From contig JBGOUJ010000391.1 of the NCBI GenBank assembly GCA_041477005.1, positions 1 to 7,486 of the forward strand: a DNA stretch of 7,486 nt, in the 5' to 3' direction. A program made the position numbers and the translations under genes. Positions within the stretch are counted from its first letter, which is position 1. Every line of letters begins with the position of its first letter. This DNA is from JBGOUJ01 sp041477005. GTDB lineage: Bacteria > Acidobacteriota > Terriglobia > Bryobacterales > JACQDG01. The notes below the pieces were generated by a model. The model was not told where the DNA came from and searched no databases. It saw only the letters and a list, made by a program, of their open reading frames with translations. Of this stretch, positions 1 through 5,682 are shown piece by piece.

Positions 1-194
1 ATGGCGTCGACGATGGCGCCGTTGGCGGCGAGATCATCCGCGCTCAACTGGTCGGTCGGGCTGTCGGGGACCGGCTCGTAGTCGACGAGCCGGTCGACGG
101 CGCCCCCGAAGCCGAGCGCGGCGTAGGTGGCATACTCCTCGGGCGTCGCCCCGAGGCCGGCCCGCCGCAGCAGGTGCGCGATCAGATCTGCCAT
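1..194 (-). CDS. DUF1800 family protein, N-terminal fragment
   Basis: Reading the minus strand from an ATG at 194-192 gives 64 residues that run off the left edge. They begin MADLIAHLLRRAGLGATPEE, and this 'HLLRRAGxGATPEE' opening is the typical start of DUF1800 proteins. It is followed by 'GFGGAVDRLVDYEPVPD', which also fits the family (a helix, then a conserved 'ld' stretch). DUF1800 proteins are large, poorly characterised proteins, often encoded beside a DUF1501 gene; that partner would lie beyond the left edge and cannot be checked here. The start is supported by GAGG on the minus strand (205-202), seven bases before the ATG. The gene lies downstream of mutS on the same strand but is separated from it by 183 bp of repeats, so co-transcription is possible but not shown. 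No signal peptide is visible in the fragment. The family call is from memory of the motif. Confidence 0.8.
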   Translation of the reverse strand, partial: MADLIAHLLRRAGLGATPEEYATYAALGFGGAVDRLVDYEPVPDSPTDQLSADDLAANGAIVDA

Positions 195-201
195 AGCCGT
201 A

Positions 202-205
202 CCTC
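202..205 (-). promoter_or_regulatory. Ribosome binding site of the DUF1800 gene
   Basis: GAGG on the minus strand is followed by a 7-nt spacer (TACGGCT) and the ATG at 194. Its upstream edge coincides with the first unit of the heptamer repeat array, so the repeat ends exactly at the ribosome binding site. Confidence 0.55.
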
Positions 206-267
206 AGTCGTCAGTCGTCAGCCATCAGCCGTCAGCTATCAGCCATCAGCCGTCAGCTATCAGCAAC
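205..267. repeat. Heptanucleotide array, left arm (CAGYYRT units)
   Basis: Eight consecutive 7-bp units with no gap: CAGTCGT twice, then CAGCCAT, CAGCCGT, CAGCTAT, CAGCCAT, CAGCCGT, CAGCTAT, then a degenerate ninth (CAGCAAC). CAGCCAT-CAGCCGT-CAGCTAT occurs twice in succession, a higher-order 21-bp repeat. The units are reverse complements, with small changes, of those at 285-371, so the two arrays form converging arms of a long imperfect inverted repeat with a spacer of about 20 bp rich in unrelated sequence. Short heptamer arrays (STRR) are known in heterocystous cyanobacteria; I infer an analogous type here. There are no unique spacers between units, so this is not a CRISPR array. Confidence 0.85.
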
Positions 268-284
268 CGAAGTCTCCCGGGGTA

Positions 285-371
285 CTGAAAGCTGATGGCT
301 GAAAGCTGATGGCTGATAGCTGATGGCTGATAGCTGATAGCTGATAGCTGATAGCTGATAGCTGATGGCTG
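285..371. repeat. Heptanucleotide array, right arm (CTGATRG units)
   Basis: Twelve contiguous 7-bp units: CTGAAAG, CTGATGG, CTGAAAG, CTGATGG, CTGATAG, CTGATGG, then five CTGATAG and a last CTGATGG, ending with a partial CTG. The five identical units in a row suggest recent replication slippage or expansion. In either strand's transcript the array could pair with the left arm (for example CTGATAG with CTATCAG), giving a long imperfect hairpin. It lies downstream of mutS and upstream of the DUF1800 gene on the minus strand, so it could affect mutS transcript ends or DUF1800 translation. This is inference. Confidence 0.85.
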
Positions 372-376
372 TTTTC

Positions 377-397
377 GTCACTGGTCACTCGTCACTG
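377..397. repeat. Third heptanucleotide array (GTCACTS), inside the 3' end of mutS
   Basis: Three contiguous units, GTCACTG, GTCACTC, GTCACTG, six bases from the end of the right arm but of different sequence. On the minus strand it reads as alternating CAGTGAC/GAGTGAC and contains the mutS stop codon (TGA at 380-378) plus almost all of the last six sense codons. Confidence 0.75.
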
Positions 398-2987
398 ACT
401 TCTTGAGCTCGGCCAGCAGGGTCAGGGCTTCGATGGGGCGCAGCTCGTCCAGGTTGAGGGAGCGGATTTGATCGACCACGAGGGAGTCGATGGGGGTGAA
501 GATGGAGATCTGCGTAGGATGCGCCGCGCCGGGGGAAAGCTCTTCGCTCACCGAGTGCTCGCGCTCCTCGTGGCGCTCCAGCACGGCGTGGGCGCGCTCG
601 ATGATCGGCAGCGGCAGGCCGGCCAGCCGCGCCACCTCGATGCCGTAACTGCGATCGGCGCGGCCGGGCTCGACCTTGCGCAGGAAGATGATCTGGTCGC
701 CTGCCTCCTTCACCGTGACATTGAGGTTCTTCACGCCGCTCAACAAGTCGGCCAGCTCGGTCAGCTCGTGGTAGTGCGTGGCGAAGAGCGTCTTGGCGCG
801 GAGGCGCTGGTGGATGTATTCGACCACCGCCCAGGCGATGGCCAAGCCATCAAAAGTTGAGGTGCCGCGGCCGATTTCGTCGAGGATGATCAGGCTCGCA
901 GAAGTCGCGGAGTTTAAGATCTGGGCCGTCTCGGTCATCTCAACCATGAAGGTGGAGCGGCCCAGGGCGAGGTTGTCGGTGGCGCCGATGCGGGTGAAGA
1001 TGCGGTCGAGCACCGGGAGCCGGGCGCTCAGGGCTGGGACGAACGACCCCATCTGGGCGAGGATCGAAATCAGCGCCACCTGCCGCAAGTAGGTCGATTT
1101 ACCGCCCATATTGGGGCCGGTGATGACGCCGATCAGGTCGGTGGAGTCGTTGAGATAGAGGTCATTGGGAATGAATCGCTCGGCCCGCTCGCGCTCGCCG
1201 AGCTGCTCGATAACCGGGTGGCGGCCGCTGATGACCTGCATTTCGGCTCCGGCGTGGAAGACCGGCCGGACGTAGTTATGCTCCGCGGCGAGGCGCGCCA
1301 GGCAGAGATACACGTCGATCTCGGCGACGGCGGCGGCGGTGCTGCGGATGCGCTGCGACTCGGCGGCTACGCGCTGGCGCAGTTTCTCGAACAGGTTGCG
1401 CTCGATCTCGAGGATGCGCTGCTCGGCCTCCAGCACCTTGTGCTCGTATTCCTTCAGCTCGGGCGTGGTGAAGCGCTCGGCGTTGACCAGCGTCTGCTTG
1501 CGCTCGTAGTCGGGCGGGGCCAGATGGAGGTTGGGCTTGGAGATTTCGATGTAGTAGCCGAAGACCTGGTTGAAGCGGACCTTGAGCGACTGGATACCGG
1601 TGCGGGCGCGCTCGCGCTGCTCCATCTGGAGGATATAGGTGCGGCCGTTCTGCCGCAAATCCCGCAGCTCGTCGAGCGCTGGATCGACGCCGGCGCGGAT
1701 CACGCCGCCGTCGGCGAGACTGAGCGGCGGCTCGTCGGCCAGGGTGGTGAGAATGCCGCCGGCTACGTCGGCCAGCTCGTCCAGGCGCTCATGGAGATCG
1801 CACAAGCGCGGCGAGTGGAGGCGGCGCACGAAAGCGCGCAGCAGAGGCACGCGCGAAAGCGACGTTCCCAGGGCCAGCAGGTCTCGCGGCGTCGCCGAGC
1901 CGAGCGTCACGCGGGCCAGCAGCCGCTCGATGTCCAGCACCTTGGCCAGGTCGCGATCGAGCTCCGCGCGGAGGATGGTTTCCTTCTTGAGCTCTTCTAC
2001 GGCTTCCAGGCGCGCTTCGATCTCGGCCGGAGCGATCGAGGGCTTGAGCAGGCGCTGGCGCAGCAGTCGCGCGCCCATGGCGGTGGTGCTGTGGTCGAGC
2101 ACGTGGAGCAGGGTCGATTCGGCGGGGCCGCCGAATAGCGGCTCGACCATCTCCAGGTTGCGGACCGTGACGGCGTCGAGCACCATGTGGTCGCGCTGGC
2201 GGAAGAAAACGGGGCGATCGAGGTGCTGGAGCGCCGCGCGCTGCGTGTCACGCAGGTAATGGAGGATGGCGCCGGCGGCGGCGACCGCGGCCGGATGGTC
2301 GGCCAAGCCGAGCCCTTCGAGCGAGTGAAGCTGGAAGTGCTCCGAGAGCGTGCGCCGGCCGTAGTCGAACTGAAAGATCCAGTCGTCGAGCTCGGTGCGG
2401 AGGTAGCGCCGGGTGGCGATGGAGCCTTCGGGAATCGCGCCGAACAGCGGCAACTGCGAAGGCGAGAGGACCTCTCGGGCGCCGATCTGCTCGATGATGG
2501 GTTCGACCTCGTCCGGCGGCGCTTCGGTGGCGCGAAACTCGCCGGTCGAGATGTCCACGTAAGCCAGACCGGCCAGCTCGCCGCAGCGCGCCACCGCCGC
2601 CAGGTAGTTGTTCTCGTTCGAACGGAGCAGATTGAAGTCGCTGGCCGTACCCGGCGTGATGACGCGGGTGACCTCGCGCTTGACGAGCTTCTTGGCCAGT
2701 TTGGGATCTTCCATCTGATCGCAGATGGCGACGCGGTGGCCGCGGGCGATCAGCTTGGCGATGTAGTTGTCGACGGCGTGATAGGGGACGCCGCACATCG
2801 GTATGGCTACGCCCTTCTCCCGGTTGCGCGAGGTGAGGGTGATCTGCAGCTCGCGCGCGGCGACCACGGCGTCCTCGTAAAACAACTCGTAGAAATCCCC
2901 GAGGCGGAACAGCAGCAGAGCGTTGGGAAATTTCTGCTTGATCGAGTTGTATTGCCGCATCAGCGGCGTGGAGGGTTCCGGTCCCAT
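378..2987 (-). CDS. mutS: DNA mismatch repair protein MutS
   Basis: An 869-residue MutS that recognises mismatches and small loops and, with MutL, starts post-replicative repair. All hallmarks are present. The mismatch-binding domain I has GDFYELF at residues 30-36, with the base-stacking Phe32 and Glu34 of the F-x-E motif. Connector, lever and clamp domains follow (about 120-560). The ATPase domain has Walker A GPNMGGKST (624-632), Walker B LDEIGRG with Asp703/Glu704, and FATHYHEL around His738. A QISIF segment (826-830) resembles the beta-clamp-binding motif of MutS proteins, followed by the usual C-terminal helices ending LLAELKK. The length is slightly above E. coli MutS (853). The ATG at 2987 is chosen because it gives the expected short leader before 'TPLMRQYNSIKQKFPNALLLF'. 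No convincing Shine-Dalgarno precedes it, although a TATAAT box lies 22 bp upstream. The last six residues (SVTSDQ) are encoded by the heptamer repeat rather than by conserved sequence. Confidence 0.98.
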   Translation of the reverse strand: MGPEPSTPLMRQYNSIKQKFPNALLLFRLGDFYELFYEDAVVAARELQITLTSRNREKGVAIPMCGVPYHAVDNYIAKLIARGHRVAICDQMEDPKLAKKLVKREVTRVITPGTASDFNLLRSNENNYLAAVARCGELAGLAYVDISTGEFRATEAPPDEVEPIIEQIGAREVLSPSQLPLFGAIPEGSIATRRYLRTELDDWIFQFDYGRRTLSEHFQLHSLEGLGLADHPAAVAAAGAILHYLRDTQRAALQHLDRPVFFRQRDHMVLDAVTVRNLEMVEPLFGGPAESTLLHVLDHSTTAMGARLLRQRLLKPSIAPAEIEARLEAVEELKKETILRAELDRDLAKVLDIERLLARVTLGSATPRDLLALGTSLSRVPLLRAFVRRLHSPRLCDLHERLDELADVAGGILTTLADEPPLSLADGGVIRAGVDPALDELRDLRQNGRTYILQMEQRERARTGIQSLKVRFNQVFGYYIEISKPNLHLAPPDYERKQTLVNAERFTTPELKEYEHKVLEAEQRILEIERNLFEKLRQRVAAESQRIRSTAAAVAEIDVYLCLARLAAEHNYVRPVFHAGAEMQVISGRHPVIEQLGERERAERFIPNDLYLNDSTDLIGVITGPNMGGKSTYLRQVALISILAQMGSFVPALSARLPVLDRIFTRIGATDNLALGRSTFMVEMTETAQILNSATSASLIILDEIGRGTSTFDGLAIAWAVVEYIHQRLRAKTLFATHYHELTELADLLSGVKNLNVTVKEAGDQIIFLRKVEPGRADRSYGIEVARLAGLPLPIIERAHAVLERHEEREHSVSEELSPGAAHPTQISIFTPIDSLVVDQIRSLNLDELRPIEALTLLAELKKSVTSDQ

Positions 2988-3009
2988 GGGAGAATAGGGG
3001 AACCAAGCG

Positions 3010-3015
3010 ATTATA
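3010..3015 (-). promoter_or_regulatory. -10 box of the mutS promoter
   Basis: The minus strand reads GAGATATAATCGC here, a perfect TATAAT. Transcription would start near 3002, leaving a leader of about 15 nt before the ATG at 2987. No good -35 hexamer stands 16-18 bp upstream; a TTGTTT sits 25 bp upstream, too far. The box is therefore supported mainly by its consensus sequence and position. Confidence 0.5.
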
Positions 3016-3050
3016 TCTCCGACCGGGAGGCTCGGCTGCGAAACAAGCGA

Positions 3051-3194
3051 TTGTGGTGGGCTATGGGCTCCTATGCCGTGCTCGCGCTACTCGCCTATTT
3101 CACGCTGGACGAGCTGTTTCGCATCGTGGTGTGGGTGGTTTGCGGAGGACTCGGGGTGATGACGGCGGCTCGGGCGGTCTATGGGGAGCGGTGA
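3051..3194 (+). CDS. Small two-helix membrane protein, divergent from mutS
   Basis: About 47 residues with a basic start and two hydrophobic segments: roughly GSYAVLALLAYFTL, then the hinge DELFR, then IVVWVVCGGLGVMTAA, ending RAVYGER. This layout is that of a small inner-membrane protein and is unlikely by chance. The function is unknown. I have an uncertain recollection of similar short acidobacterial proteins of the form 'NKxLWWxMGxYAxLAxLAxFTLD'. The start is unclear. I used TTG at 3051; ATG at 3063 would give 43 residues. CTG at 3036 has the best-spaced ribosome binding site (GGGAGG at 3025-3030, five bases away) and would add LRNKR. The open frame continues far upstream through mutS antisense sequence, but an extension past about 3015 would run through the mutS promoter and is unlikely. 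Confidence 0.5.
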   Translation: MWWAMGSYAVLALLAYFTLDELFRIVVWVVCGGLGVMTAARAVYGER

Positions 3195-3210
3195 AAAAAG
3201 AAAAGCGAAA

Positions 3211-3245
3211 GGCAAAAGGCAAGTGCAAAAGGCAAAAGGCAAAAA
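3211..3245. repeat. GGCAAAA heptamer tract
   Basis: Runs of GGCAAAA repeated at 7-bp spacing, interrupted once by GTGCAAAA, directly after the small membrane-protein gene and just before R element copy 1. The same kind of tract precedes R copy 2 (5091-5108 and 5207-5230), so tract and element appear to travel together. No coding potential is evident. Confidence 0.7.
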
Positions 3246-3249
3246 TCAA

Positions 3250-3461
3250 GGAAGGGTACCTTTGTCTTAATGGCCCTGGCGGGCGGGCACCCTTCGGCGA
3301 ACACACCACAGCGGTAAGTACGGGTTGATGATAGAAAATGCTCCGTGGCCGGCTGGTGAGGATTGCTCCTCAGGCAGCCGGGGCGCCGAAGGTTTTACTC
3401 GGTCCGCCGGCGGAGAGAGGTTGATCGACGCCCAATCCCACTGGGTCGAGCCTCACCGGCG
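3250..3461. repeat. Dispersed ~200-bp element R, copy 1
   Basis: This stretch matches 5231-5424 in the same orientation, from GGAAGGG through CCTCACCGGCG. Over the last 124 bases (from about 3338) I count about five differences; the first part is more diverged and carries about 18 extra bases. Conserved potential hairpins include GCCC-TGGC-GGGC, a long stem around TGAGGA-TTGC-TCCTCA, CCGA...TCGG, CCGCCGGCGG, and CCCA...TGGG within a TCGA-bounded arm. Copy 1 ends 19 bases before the ribosome binding site of the hydrolase gene, so it would form most of that gene's leader if transcription starts upstream. No open reading frame conserved between the copies was noticed, and there is no transposase. 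It could be a structured leader, a non-autonomous mobile repeat, or both. Confidence 0.85.
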
Positions 3462-3480
3462 AGGCGTTAGAGTATGAGTA

Positions 3481-3486
3481 GGGAGG
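3481..3486 (+). promoter_or_regulatory. Ribosome binding site of the hydrolase gene
   Basis: GGGAGG, within the purine run GGGAGGGGAG, stands six bases before the ATG at 3493 and fixes that start. A small hairpin (GCCTC 3450-3454 with GAGGC 3461-3465) at the end of R copy 1 lies 15 bases upstream; its CCTC could alternatively pair with the GAGG of this site. Confidence 0.75.
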
Positions 3487-3492
3487 GGAGCC

Positions 3493-4995
3493 ATGCGGAT
3501 AGATGCGGGGACCTGGCGTCGTTGGCTGCTGGTGCTGATCGTTTTCGCTGTGGGGTGCGCGAAGGCGCAGTCCTTTGACGCGGCCCGCAATTCCATTCGG
3601 AAGCGGATGACGGATTTGGACGCGCCTTCTGTGGCGGTGGCGGTGGCGCGAGACGGGAAGATTCTGTGGGAGGAGGGGTTCGGGTGGGCGGATCGGGAGA
3701 AGCGCATCGCTACCACGCCGCACACGCTGTATTCGCTGGCTTCCATCAGCAAGCCGATCACGGCTACCGGACTGATGGTCCTGGTGCAGGCCGGGAAGGT
3801 CGATCTGGACCGGGCGGTGAACGACTACCTGGGGGCGGTGAAGATCGTGGCGAAGGTGGGCGACGCGCGGCAGGCGACGGTGCGGCGGGTGGCGAATCAC
3901 TCTTCGGGTCTGCCGCTGCACTACCACTTCTTCTACGCGGACGAGCCGTACCGGCCGCCCAGCTTTGAGGAAACGCTGCGGAAGTACGGCATGCTGGTGA
4001 CGGCGCCGGGGGAGCGGTACCAATACTCCAACCTGGGATTCGGGATCCTCGACGAGGTGATTTCACGGGTTGCGGGGTCTGCCTATCGGGAATTCATGCA
4101 GCGCGAGGTGTTCGAGCCGCTCGGGCTGAGCGAGATGTCCATCGAGGTTTCCGGCAGCGTCAAGGCGCCGGCCGCGGTGCGCTACGGGAGCGACGGGCGC
4201 GCGCTGCCGTTCTACTGGTTCGATCACACCGGGGCGTCGGCGGCGTGGGCCAGCGCGCACGACCTGGCGCGGTTCGGGATGTTCCACCTGAAGGCGCACC
4301 TGCCGGAGCAGAAGGCGATCCTGCGGGACGAGACGATCGACGCGATGCAGGCGCCGACCGCGCCGGACGAGGACGGGGCGGGTTACGGCGTGGCGTGGCA
4401 CATCGGTGAGGCGAACGGGTATCGCTGGGTGAGTCACGGCGGGTCGATGGCGGGCGTGCGGACGCTTTTGTTCCTGATTCCGTCGGAGAAGATTGCGGCC
4501 GTGGCGCTGTGCAACGCGGGGGTGGATCTGCCGGGCCCGGTGGTGGATGACATCCTCGCGGCGCTGCTGCCCCGGTGGAAGCCGGGGGTCCCGAAGCCGA
4601 AGCGCGCGGCCGCGGCGTTCCGGCCCATTCCGGAGCTGGTGGGCACGTGGAGCGGAAAGCTCTCGACCTATGAGAAAGACCAGCCGTTCACGCTGCGGAT
4701 TTTCGAATCGGGCGACGTGCACGCCAAGCTCGGCGGGCAATTGGAAACGCTGCTGACGGGGCAGGCCGGGGTCGAGTGGGAGAACGGGTATCTGTCCGGG
4801 TCGATGCAGGGGGACATCGGGACGGAAGACGCAGACCGGTACCGGCACTTCATCGGCGTGAGGCTGAAGCTGCGGGGAGATTCGCTGAACGGGCCGGCCA
4901 CGGCCTTCACGCAGCAGGCGAAGGGGCGCGCGGGGGATGCTCTTACGAGTTGGGTGGAGCTTCGGAAGACGGACTCCTCGGGGTCGCGGAGGTAG
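3493..4995 (+). CDS. Exported serine hydrolase, beta-lactamase (class C/DD-peptidase-like) family
   Basis: A complete 500-residue protein. Residues 1-25 form a signal peptide: Arg9-Arg10, a hydrophobic core WLLVLIVFAV, then GCAKAQ. It may be a lipoprotein with Cys22 (AVGC, a weak lipobox) or be cut after Ala25 (AKA). The catalytic domain (about 28-360) has the three motifs of serine beta-lactamase-like enzymes: SISK at 84-87 (nucleophile Ser84, base Lys87), YSN at 178-180, and HGG at 315-317. The HGG form, in place of KTG, is frequent in the esterase/peptidase members (EstB-like, D-aminopeptidase-like), so hydrolysis of a peptide or ester is more likely than antibiotic resistance. A C-terminal domain (about 378-495, beginning ELVGTWSGKL) looks like the beta-rich lipocalin-like extension of many such proteins. 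The substrate is unknown. The gene stands alone between two copies of element R, and no promoter is evident. Confidence 0.93.
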   Translation: MRIDAGTWRRWLLVLIVFAVGCAKAQSFDAARNSIRKRMTDLDAPSVAVAVARDGKILWEEGFGWADREKRIATTPHTLYSLASISKPITATGLMVLVQAGKVDLDRAVNDYLGAVKIVAKVGDARQATVRRVANHSSGLPLHYHFFYADEPYRPPSFEETLRKYGMLVTAPGERYQYSNLGFGILDEVISRVAGSAYREFMQREVFEPLGLSEMSIEVSGSVKAPAAVRYGSDGRALPFYWFDHTGASAAWASAHDLARFGMFHLKAHLPEQKAILRDETIDAMQAPTAPDEDGAGYGVAWHIGEANGYRWVSHGGSMAGVRTLLFLIPSEKIAAVALCNAGVDLPGPVVDDILAALLPRWKPGVPKPKRAAAAFRPIPELVGTWSGKLSTYEKDQPFTLRIFESGDVHAKLGGQLETLLTGQAGVEWENGYLSGSMQGDIGTEDADRYRHFIGVRLKLRGDSLNGPATAFTQQAKGRAGDALTSWVELRKTDSSGSRR

Positions 4996-5024
4996 GGGCG
5001 AGAGCGCGGGAAAGTGAACGGCAG

Positions 5025-5050
5025 ACCTTGGTGCAAATTTGCGCCAAGGT
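5025..5050. repeat. Palindrome of unit A
   Basis: Arms ACCTTGGTGC and GCGCCAAGGT flank a self-complementary AAATTT. One pair is T opposite G, which is a wobble pair in plus-strand RNA. It lies 30 bases after the hydrolase stop codon, so it could stabilise or end that transcript. The stem is followed by TAAATCG rather than a T run, so it is not a standard intrinsic terminator. Confidence 0.85.
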
Positions 5051-5140
5051 TAAATCGTTGATAGGAAAGGCCTTCGCCGGCGGAGGGAAAGGCAAGGCAA
5101 AAGGCAAAGTGACGGCGAGAGCGCTGGAAGACTCGGGGGG

Positions 5141-5166
5141 ACCTGGTGGCAAATTTGCCACCAGGT
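5141..5166. repeat. Palindrome of unit B
   Basis: Arms ACCTGGTGGC and GCCACCAGGT flank AAATTT; the 26 bases are perfectly self-complementary. Compared with unit A, stem pairs 5, 7 and 8 have changed but remain paired, while the centre and the sequence after it are conserved. Confidence 0.9.
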
Positions 5167-5230
5167 TTAAATCGTTGACAGGAAAGGGCTTCTCCGGGGA
5201 GGGAAAGGCAAGGCAAAAGGCAAAAGGCAA

Positions 5231-5424
5231 GGAAGGGCGCCTTTGTTTTAATGGCCCTGGCGGGCACACTACGGCGGTAAGGACGGGTTGGTGACAGAGA
5301 ATGCTCCGTGGCCGGCTGGCGAGGATTGCTCCTCAGCCAGCGGGGGCGCCGAAGGCTTTACTCGGTCCGCCGGCGGAGAGAGGTTGATCGACGCCCAATC
5401 CCGCTGGGTCGAGCCTCACCGGCG
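5231..5424. repeat. Dispersed ~200-bp element R, copy 2
   Basis: Direct repeat of 3250-3461, roughly 90% or more identical outside an 18-base length difference. The central stem is better paired here than in copy 1: GCTGGCGAGGA with TCCTC-A-GCCAGC around TTGC gives eleven pairs and one bulged A. It follows the tandem palindromic units and precedes, at a distance of about 260 bases, the pilin-like lipoprotein gene. The promoter at 5625 suggests that this copy is not part of that gene's main leader. An open frame of about 98 codons across it (5308-5604) is not preserved in copy 1 and is not called. Confidence 0.85.
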
Positions 5425-5467
5425 GTGAGCCTCTGCCAGGGACGGCTCCTCACCGTGTCACAGAGGC
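5415..5467 (+). other. Overlapping, mutually exclusive hairpins
   Basis: GGTGAG (5424-5429) can pair with CTCACC just before it (5415-5420, loop GGC) or with a second CTCACC after it (5449-5454). A further perfect 7-bp stem, GCCTCTG (5429-5435) with CAGAGGC (5461-5467), encloses the second CTCACC and overlaps the last base of the shared GGTGAG arm. This is the layout of an attenuator-like switch, but chance in GC-rich DNA is a real alternative, and no T run or coding start follows closely. Confidence 0.35.
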
Positions 5468-5624
5468 CAGTCATCAATACTACGGAGCTGCGTCGGCCAA
5501 TGCTTCCTACTTTCAGCATAACGGCCGAGGCAAGGGACGCCAGGGGCGCCGCAGCGTATATGGCTGAAAAGACTAGGAAACAATTCTCAGATTTCCGCTC
5601 ATAATCTATTATTAGTATCTTACG
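5468..5624. other. Intergenic stretch without recognised feature
   Basis: No convincing gene, RNA or repeat seen. The last ~50 bases become AT-rich (ATAATCTATTATTAGTATC near 5600), as expected just upstream of a promoter and unlike the surrounding GC-rich DNA. Confidence 0.5.
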
Positions 5625-5653
5625 TTGATGCCTGGCGGCGAGGGTGCTATATA
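5625..5653 (+). promoter_or_regulatory. Sigma70-like promoter of the pilin-like lipoprotein gene
   Basis: TTGATG (5625-5630) and TATATA (5648-5653) stand 17 bp apart in an AT-rich patch. Transcription would begin near 5660, about 23 bases before the GTG start at 5683. Both boxes match consensus at four of six positions. Confidence 0.55.
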
Positions 5654-5682
5654 TAAAATGGAGTGATTGTAGGGTAACGTTC

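Larger units (their letters stand above)
4997..5230. repeat. Two tandem ~116-bp units, each with a 26-nt palindrome and GGCAAAA tract
   Basis: Unit A (about 4997-5113) and unit B (about 5114-5230) share the same order of parts: GGCGAGAGCGC, a short variable stretch, a 26-nt palindrome, TTAAATCGTTGAYAGGAAAGG, a second stem (5071-5086 and 5189-5202), then GGGAAAGGCAAGGCAAAAGGCAAA. The offset between units is 116-117 bp. Unit A begins two bases after the hydrolase stop codon and unit B runs directly into R copy 2. Neither unit is present before R copy 1, which has only the GGCAAAA tract. Confidence 0.85.

Noticed and set aside
205..397. CRISPR array
   Set aside because: The units are 7 bp, contiguous and without unique spacers, and no cas gene is nearby.
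2187..3194. A long plus-strand open frame (335 codons) ending in the small membrane protein
   Set aside because: All but its last ~50 codons are antisense to conserved mutS. Only the C-terminal end, which reads like a membrane protein, is kept as a separate small gene.
3493..4995. Antibiotic-resistance beta-lactamase
   Set aside because: The SxxK, YxN and HGG motifs place it in the broad serine hydrolase family, but the HGG third motif and the extra C-terminal domain fit environmental esterase/peptidase-like members rather than true AmpC enzymes.
5025..5166. The two 26-nt palindromes as rho-independent terminators
   Set aside because: The stems are strong but are followed by TAAATCG/TTAAATCG rather than a T run, and the same unit occurs twice with a conserved flank. 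A repeated element fits better.
3250..5424. Composite transposon or IS pair around the hydrolase gene
   Set aside because: The flanking copies are only about 200 bp, have no transposase, and show no clear terminal inverted repeats or target duplications.
5308..5604. A 98-codon open frame across R copy 2 and the following intergenic DNA
   Set aside because: Its first part is the repeated element, the frame is not preserved in copy 1, and the composition and motifs give no protein-family signal.
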